From the NCBI GenBank assembly GCA_043820105.1, contig JBDREC010000087.1, positions 1 to 19,522 of the forward strand: a stretch of 19,522 bases of DNA, in the 5' to 3' direction. The notes beneath the pieces are model-generated. The model did not search any database. It had not been told where the DNA came from and saw only the letters and a program-made list of their open reading frames with translations. Within the stretch, counting starts at the first letter, position 1. The number at the start of each line of letters is the position of its first letter. The DNA is from JBDREC01 sp043820105 [NCBI: Pseudomonadota bacterium]. GTDB lineage: Bacteria > Bdellovibrionota_F > JAHFAK01. Of this stretch, positions 15,464 through 19,522 are shown piece by piece. A program made the translations under genes and the position numbers.

Positions 15464-15491
15464 CTTATTTAATAAAAGTTGGGTTTTTTTT
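15461..15491 (+). terminator. Weak terminator after the amidase gene
   Basis: TGACTT (15461-15466) can pair with AAGTTG (15476-15481) around a 9-base loop, followed by GG and a run of eight T (15484-15491). The stem is only 6 bases with two G-T pairs, but the T-run and position just after the stop codon fit a terminator. Confidence 0.4.
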
Positions 15492-15521
15492 CTTGCCTTT
15501 TGTATATTAAATCTGATAGAT
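15491..15521 (+). promoter_or_regulatory. Possible promoter of the rplC-rpsT unit
   Basis: TTGCCT (15493-15498) is followed after 16 bases by GATAGA (15515-15520), a poor -10. The 11-mer TCTTGCCTTTT at 15491-15501 is identical to 288-298 in front of the other plus-strand operon, which is the main reason to suspect a shared promoter element. The rplC start is about 50 bases further on, with GAGGA before it. Confidence 0.22.
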
Positions 15522-15569
15522 AGCGTGGCACTTAAAAATAGAAATATTTAATATTTAGAGGAACTAGCG

Positions 15570-16214
15570 ATGATTAACGGATTAATTGGAAAAAAGATAG
15601 GAATGACCCAGATTTTTACTGAAGATGGAGTAAAGATTCCTGTTACTGTTGTACAACTTAACCCTAATGATATTGTACAAGTTAAAAATCAAAAGAATGA
15701 TGGATACTGGGCTGTACAATTGGCTTACGGCGATTGTAGAGAAAAAGTTTTAAATAAACCAAACCTTGGCCATCTGAAAAAAGCATCAGTTGAACCTAAA
15801 AAATACCTTCGTGAATTTGTCGTTGATGAAAAAGATGCTGTAAATTTTGAACCTGGTAAAAACATTAAATTAACTGAAATATTTTCTGAAGGTGATTTTG
15901 TTGACGCAATAGGCACTTCAAAGGGAAGAGGCTTTGCAGGCGTTATTAAAAGACATAATTTTCATGGTGCAAAAAGTAGTCACGGTGTTCATGAATTTTA
16001 TAGACACGGTGGTTCAATTGGACAGCACACATATCCTGGTAGAGTTTTCAAAAACAAGAAAATGCCTGGACATTACGGAAATGCTAGAATTACAACGCAA
16101 ACATTGAAACTTGTTAAAATATTAGAAGAAGATAATTTAGTATTTATTAAAGGCTCTGTACCTGGACATAACAATAATTATGTTATAATTCAGAAAGCAG
16201 TTAAAAAGAACTAA
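15570..16214 (+). CDS. rplC: 50S ribosomal protein L3
   Basis: A 214-residue primary 23S rRNA-binding protein that helps nucleate large-subunit assembly; its loop reaches toward the peptidyl-transferase centre. Diagnostic segments are GLIGKKIGMTQIF (4-16), TSKGRGFAGVIKRHNFHG (116-133), HGGSIGQHTYPGRVFKNKK (146-164) and MPGHYGNARITTQ (165-177). Q152 corresponds to the glutamine methylated by PrmB in E. coli L3. Length is typical and the protein looks fully functional. The start is ATG 15570, with GAGGA 8 bases upstream. It is followed 18 bases later by rpsT rather than rplD-rplW-rplB, and rpsJ does not precede it; L3 is usually in the S10 operon, so this location is unusual. The window cannot show whether a second rplC exists. 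Confidence 0.98.
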   Translation: MINGLIGKKIGMTQIFTEDGVKIPVTVVQLNPNDIVQVKNQKNDGYWAVQLAYGDCREKVLNKPNLGHLKKASVEPKKYLREFVVDEKDAVNFEPGKNIKLTEIFSEGDFVDAIGTSKGRGFAGVIKRHNFHGAKSSHGVHEFYRHGGSIGQHTYPGRVFKNKKMPGHYGNARITTQTLKLVKILEEDNLVFIKGSVPGHNNNYVIIQKAVKKN

Positions 16215-16232
16215 TGATATTGGAGGTTTACA

Positions 16233-16541
16233 TTGGCTAATCATAAGCAAGCAAAAAAAAGATATACACAAAGTATTAAAAGAAATCTTAGAAACAAACA
16301 TTTTTCATCAACACTTAAAAATACTGTTAAGAGCTTTAAATTAACTTTAGAAACAGAGAATGTTGAAGATATCAAAACTGCTTTAAAAGAAGTTGTTGCA
16401 ACTATTGATAAAACTGAATCTAAAGGTATTATTACTAGCAATAGAGCATCTAGATTGGTTTCAAGACTTTCAAAACACACTCATAATAGAACAAGTGAAC
16501 TTTTAGAAAATAGCATACCTTCTACAGAAGCTGAAGTTTAA
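16233..16541 (+). CDS. rpsT: 30S ribosomal protein S20
   Basis: A 102-residue, strongly basic helical protein that binds 16S rRNA early in small-subunit assembly. The start MANHKQAKKRYTQSIKRNLRN and the segment KGIITSNRASRLVSRLSKH (64-82) are typical of S20. It is longer than the usual 87-90 residues because of an acidic C-terminal tail (about 88-102). The start is TTG 16233 with GGAGG (16222-16226) 6 bases upstream. E. coli rpsT also uses UUG and is autogenously controlled at translation, so similar control here is possible but unproven. It lies 18 bases after rplC and ends in its own terminator. Confidence 0.96.
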   Translation: MANHKQAKKRYTQSIKRNLRNKHFSSTLKNTVKSFKLTLETENVEDIKTALKEVVATIDKTESKGIITSNRASRLVSRLSKHTHNRTSELLENSIPSTEAEV

Positions 16542-16563
16542 AAAAGATCAAACTTTAGTTTTT
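16531..16563 (+). terminator. Intrinsic terminator of rplC-rpsT, overlapping the rpsT stop
   Basis: CTGAAGTTT (16531-16539) pairs with AAACTTTAG (16550-16558) as a 9-base stem with one G-T pair and a 10-base loop, followed directly by TTTTT (16559-16563). The left arm lies within the last codons of rpsT and the T-run reaches the stop codon of the convergent ymdB gene. Confidence 0.65.
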
Positions 16564-17344
16564 ATTGATTAATTCTTTTAATTGAAATTGCCTTGCCAGA
16601 CTTATTATCTATTTCTACTATAACAGCATTTAGCATACATTGTGTTTTAGCAGGAATGCATTTAAACTTACCTTTTTGAGTGAATTTTTTTAATGATAAT
16701 TCTGTATCGCAACCTATTATCGAATCCATAGGTCCAGTCATTCCGACATCAGTTATATAGGCTGTTCCACCTTGTAAGATTCGCTCATCAGCCGTTTGGA
16801 CATGTGTATGAGTACCAATGAGGGCTGAAATTTTACCATCAAGATAATATGCAACGGCTGTTTTTTCGGAGGTTGCTTCAGCATGAAAATCAACGATAAT
16901 TATTTTATTTTTTTTGTTAAGTAAATGAATAATTTTATCAAACTCTTTAAAAGGGGATGTTGTATCTTTCATGAATAGTGCACCACACATGTTTATTATG
17001 GCGAGTTGATTTCCAATATCATCAGTTAGCTCTATAAAGCCTTTTCCTGGTAACTTACCTTGTTTGAAATTAAATGGTCTTAGAAGCTTTGAATCCTGCT
17101 TATTTAATATTTCATAGATTTCTTTTTTATTGTCTATGTGGTTTCCTGAAGTAACAAGATTAACACCAGAGTCTAGTATCTGTTTGTAGACTTTTGGAGT
17201 TATACCAAAGCCGCCTGCTGCATTTTCACCATTGGCAATAACAAAATTTACATTCAAATCGGAAATCAATTTGGGAAGCGTTGAAGTTAAGTAATCTCTT
17301 CCAGGTTTTCCATATATATCACCAATGAAAAGTAATTTGAACAA
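16562..17344 (-). CDS. ymdB: YmdB-family metallophosphoesterase
   Basis: A 260-residue cytosolic metallophosphoesterase of the YmdB/TIGR00282 family, whose Bacillus member hydrolyses 2',3'-cyclic nucleotides and affects biofilm and sporulation decisions. The dinuclear metal motifs are in order: FIGDIYG (D9), ANGENAAGG (N38-E40-N41), TSGNHI (N68-H69), DFHAEATSEK (152-161, with H154) and GTHTHVQTAD (177-186, with H179 and H181). The usual aromatic-Asp after GNH is shifted (GNHIDNKKEI). The start is TTG 17344, 26 bases after rny, with a weak GAG upstream. The rny-ymdB pairing is widely conserved and hints at a link between RNA turnover and phosphodiesterase signalling. It converges with rpsT, with 20 bases between their ends. 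Confidence 0.93.
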   Translation of the reverse strand: MFKLLFIGDIYGKPGRDYLTSTLPKLISDLNVNFVIANGENAAGGFGITPKVYKQILDSGVNLVTSGNHIDNKKEIYEILNKQDSKLLRPFNFKQGKLPGKGFIELTDDIGNQLAIINMCGALFMKDTTSPFKEFDKIIHLLNKKNKIIIVDFHAEATSEKTAVAYYLDGKISALIGTHTHVQTADERILQGGTAYITDVGMTGPMDSIIGCDTELSLKKFTQKGKFKCIPAKTQCMLNAVIVEIDNKSGKAISIKRINQ

Positions 17345-17370
17345 ATTGAACTCACATATAAATGTTGTTA

Positions 17371-18948
17371 TTATTTAGCGTAATCAACGGCTCTTACTTC
17401 TCGAATAACTGTGATTTTAATTTGACCAGGATAGGAAAGCTCTTTTTCGATTTTTTTTGCAATATCTCTTGCTAAGACTGTAGATTTTTCATCTGAAATT
17501 TCTTTGCTGTTAACTGTAATTCTAACTTCTCTTCCAGCTTGAATTGCAAATGTTTTTTCAACGCCTTCAAACTCATTTGCGATTTTTTCAATATCTTCAA
17601 TTCTTTTAATATAGCTTTCAAGCATTTCTTTTCTAGCGCCAGGACGAGCTCCTGAGAGACTGTCAGCTGCTTGGATAATAACATCATAAATTGACTCTGG
17701 CTTAATATCCTCATGGTGGGCCCTTATTGCTTGTACTATCTGAAAATTTTCACCATGCTTTTTAGCGAAATCAGCACCAATAACTGCATGTGTTCCTTCA
17801 ACTTCATGGTCAATTGCCTTACCAATGTCATGCAATAAACCAGCACGTTTAGCAATTTTTGGATTAACACCCAGTTCAGATGCAATAGCTCCTGCGATAA
17901 AAGCTACTTCCATAGAGTGCTGGTATTGATTCTGTGAATAGCTGTACCTATATTTTAAACTACCTAATAGTTTTATTATTTCTGGATGAATACCGTGCAA
18001 ACCAAGGTCAAAGGTAGCTTGTTCACCAGCTTCTTTAATTCCCATTTGTACTTCTTTTTCAGCTTTTTTAACAACCTCTTCAATTCTGGCAGGGTGTATT
18101 CTGCCATCATTTATAAGTTTTTCAAGGGATATTTTTGCTACTTCACGTCTAACTGGGCTGTAGCCAGATAAAATAACTGCTTCAGGAGTATCATCAATTA
18201 TTAAATCAACACCAGTTGCTGCTTCCAAAGATTTAATATTTCTACCTTCACGACCAATAATCCTACCTTTCATCTCATCTGATGGAAGGTTAACAACAGT
18301 AACTGTTCTTTCTGTAATGTAGTCTCCAGAATATCTCTGAACAGCTGTTGCAATAATTTTTTTAGCTTCTTTTTCAGCATTGTTCTTTGCTTCTTCTTCA
18401 ATCTCTCTTACTTTTTTAGCTGAATCATGTTTTGCTTCATCAATAATCATATCCATCAGTTTCTGTTTTGCTTCTTCTGGTGTGAGGCCTGCGACTTTTT
18501 CAAGTTGTTTTTTGCTTTCGAATATTAACTTGTTATATTCCTCTTTTTTCGTTTCAATTTGTTGGGCTTCATTGCTTATTTGTTGATCTTTTCTTTTTAA
18601 TTCAGCCTCTTTTGAATCTATTAGATTCATCTTTTTTTCTAAATTTTCTTCTTTATGATTGAGTCTTTTTTCAAGATGATGCAGTTCTTTTTTTTGCTCT
18701 CTAGTGTCTTTTTCAAAATTAGTTTTCATTGTAAAATGCAGATCTTTTGATTTTAGAGAAGCTTCTTTAAGTATTGTTTGAGCTTCCCTTTGGGCGGAAT
18801 CAATGATTTCTTTACTTTTTAAATTAGCTTTTCCAGTTTTTGATTCTGTTATTTTCTTTAAAATTACATATCCTAGAAAAAATCCTATTAGTAAAATAGA
18901 AGCTGCAATAATAATTAAATAAACTGGATTGTTAAGTATCTCATTCAA
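17371..18948 (-). CDS. rny: Ribonuclease Y
   Basis: A 525-residue membrane-anchored endoribonuclease that starts mRNA decay. A membrane helix at about 9-30 is followed by a long charged coiled coil (about 40-200), a KH RNA-binding domain with [12 protein letters not shown] (228-239, GxxG at 232-235) and an HD catalytic domain with H344 in QHSME, the [10 protein letters not shown] motif (H373-D374) and HH at 411-412. The C-terminal region (470-525) ends with the typical [10 protein letters not shown] and RAVDYAK. Length and domain order are standard. The start is TTG 18948, with GGAGG (minus strand, 18960-18956) 7 bases upstream; a hairpin lies directly before that ribosome-binding site. It sits between zapA and ymdB. 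Confidence 0.97.
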   Translation of the reverse strand: MNEILNNPVYLIIIAASILLIGFFLGYVILKKITESKTGKANLKSKEIIDSAQREAQTILKEASLKSKDLHFTMKTNFEKDTREQKKELHHLEKRLNHKEENLEKKMNLIDSKEAELKRKDQQISNEAQQIETKKEEYNKLIFESKKQLEKVAGLTPEEAKQKLMDMIIDEAKHDSAKKVREIEEEAKNNAEKEAKKIIATAVQRYSGDYITERTVTVVNLPSDEMKGRIIGREGRNIKSLEAATGVDLIIDDTPEAVILSGYSPVRREVAKISLEKLINDGRIHPARIEEVVKKAEKEVQMGIKEAGEQATFDLGLHGIHPEIIKLLGSLKYRYSYSQNQYQHSMEVAFIAGAIASELGVNPKIAKRAGLLHDIGKAIDHEVEGTHAVIGADFAKKHGENFQIVQAIRAHHEDIKPESIYDVIIQAADSLSGARPGARKEMLESYIKRIEDIEKIANEFEGVEKTFAIQAGREVRITVNSKEISDEKSTVLARDIAKKIEKELSYPGQIKITVIREVRAVDYAK

Positions 18949-18960
18949 TGGGACACCTCC

Positions 18961-18990
18961 TATAATAAAAGTTCTTTTAATAAAAAGAAC
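18961..18990 (-). promoter_or_regulatory. Hairpin with U-run directly before the rny ribosome-binding site
   Basis: On the minus strand GTTCTTTT (18990-18983) and AAAAGAAC (18978-18971) form a perfect 8-base stem with a 4-base loop, followed by TTTTATTATA and then GGAGG. It looks like a weak terminator of the zapA transcript or an attenuator or processing hairpin for rny. The rest of the 143-base zapA-rny gap shows two similar words, GTTTGGAAAT and GGTTGGAAAT (19036 and 19077, plus strand), and nothing else clear. Confidence 0.4.
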
Positions 18991-19091
18991 GAATTAAAAC
19001 TGGTAACATTTATCTTCTAACATAATTAAATAAGAGTTTGGAAATGATTTTATTAGGCTTTAACTATTATAAAAAAGGTTGGAAATTTATT

Positions 19092-19436
19092 CTAAAACAA
19101 ATTTAAAATTTTATCATCCTCTGCGTTTTTTTTCTCATTTTTTGTATTGTTTTGTTGTTCAATATTTGTATCTATTATATTAATAATATTTTCAGCTTTT
19201 GAAAAAATTTCCTTTTTTAACTTTTTATTAGTTTTGTTCTCCTGAATAAAATCACTTGCAATATTTAGTGCTGCCAGAAATAAAATATTAGTTTGTGGTA
19301 AATTATGAACTTTTGAATAAACCTCTTCAGTTTTTTTCTTTAAATATGAGATAACTTCTAAAACTTCTTCCTCTGAAGCATCGCTTAATAAATTATACTC
19401 ATTACCAAGTAATTCTACCTTATAGGTCTTTTTCAA
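19092..19436 (-). CDS. zapA: Cell division protein ZapA
   Basis: A 114-residue cytosolic protein that stabilises FtsZ polymers at the division ring. The N-terminal domain KKTYKVELLGNEYNLLSDASEEEVLEV (2-28) and the helix with NILFLAALNIASDF (50-63) are characteristic of ZapA, which forms a dimer and tetramer through its C-terminal coiled coil (about 65-100). A short acidic and Asn/Lys-rich tail ends in ILNLF. Length is typical. The start is TTG 19436, with GGGGAA about 6 bases upstream. A promoter at 19486-19514 would make it the first gene of zapA-rny-ymdB. Confidence 0.9.
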   Translation of the reverse strand: MKKTYKVELLGNEYNLLSDASEEEVLEVISYLKKKTEEVYSKVHNLPQTNILFLAALNIASDFIQENKTNKKLKKEIFSKAENIINIIDTNIEQQNNTKNEKKNAEDDKILNLF

Positions 19437-19485
19437 ATGAAATTCCCCACGAATATTTCAAAACGGTTTACACCAGTTAAGCAAT

Positions 19486-19514
19486 AATTTAAAGTAATGC
19501 TATAATGAAGTCAA
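19486..19514 (-). promoter_or_regulatory. Likely promoter of zapA-rny-ymdB
   Basis: On the minus strand TTGACT (19514-19509) and TAAATT (19491-19486) are spaced 17 bases apart, about 50 bases before the zapA start. The -35 box matches 5 of 6 consensus bases, the -10 box 4 of 6. Confidence 0.5.
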
Positions 19515-19522
19515 GAAATAAG

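Noticed and set aside
15526-15531. TGGCAC upstream of rplC as a sigma54 -24 element
   Set aside because: The required GC of the -12 element (TTGC) is missing at the correct spacing.
18949-19091. 6S RNA in the zapA-rny gap, as next to zapA in proteobacteria
   Set aside because: The gap is only 143 bases, very AT-rich, and shows no long closing stem or central bubble pattern.
1-19522. tRNA genes, CRISPR arrays, insertion sequences, prophage or integrase genes
   Set aside because: None were seen on either strand: no repeat-spacer pattern, transposase motif or cloverleaf with a GGTTCRANYCC arm.

Overview
The window is 19.5 kb of strongly AT-rich bacterial chromosome, densely packed with ordinary housekeeping and envelope genes. 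Nothing in it is clearly phage, plasmid, transposon or CRISPR. The host looks like a Gram-negative-type, peptidoglycan-containing bacterium from a poorly sampled lineage. The evidence is a bifunctional class A penicillin-binding protein, an AMIN/Amidase_3 amidase, ZapA, RNase Y and a secreted S55 (SpoIVB-like) protein paired with a beta-propeller protein. From memory, S55/propeller proteins of this kind occur in Acidobacteriota and Aminicenantes-type genomes, so that placement is a low-confidence guess. UUG start codons are frequent (at least six genes).

Layout. Positions 1-401 hold no gene on either strand, but contain several hairpins ending in a strong intrinsic terminator (193-229), possibly the 3' part of an unrecognised structured RNA. 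A plus-strand operon (402-6256) follows: a class V aminotransferase, a divergent TrpF-like protein, the S55 protein, a secreted beta-propeller protein and a small four-helix membrane protein. A convergent minus-strand operon (11649-6358) runs from a good promoter at 11682-11710. It encodes a family 5 peptide-type substrate-binding protein, glutamine-dependent NAD synthetase (NadE), an exported helical protein of unknown function, and quinolinate synthase (NadA). Divergently, a plus-strand unit (11800-15463) encodes the class A PBP and the amidase, for cell-wall synthesis and remodelling. A two-gene ribosomal unit, rplC-rpsT (15570-16541), follows with its own terminator. The right end is a minus-strand operon zapA-rny-ymdB (19436-16562), covering cell division, mRNA decay and a metallophosphoesterase.

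Most worth a second look: a run of nine A at the start of the S55 gene, where a one-base shift would join a well-placed ATG and charged signal-peptide start to the body of the protein; rplC sitting outside the usual S10 operon beside rpsT; the S55 motif order, reversed relative to SpoIVB; the degenerate phosphate-binding loops of the TrpF-like protein; and the uncoded structured region at the left edge. No wholly new multi-gene system is demonstrated here. The S55/propeller operon is the best candidate for an uncharacterised envelope pathway.
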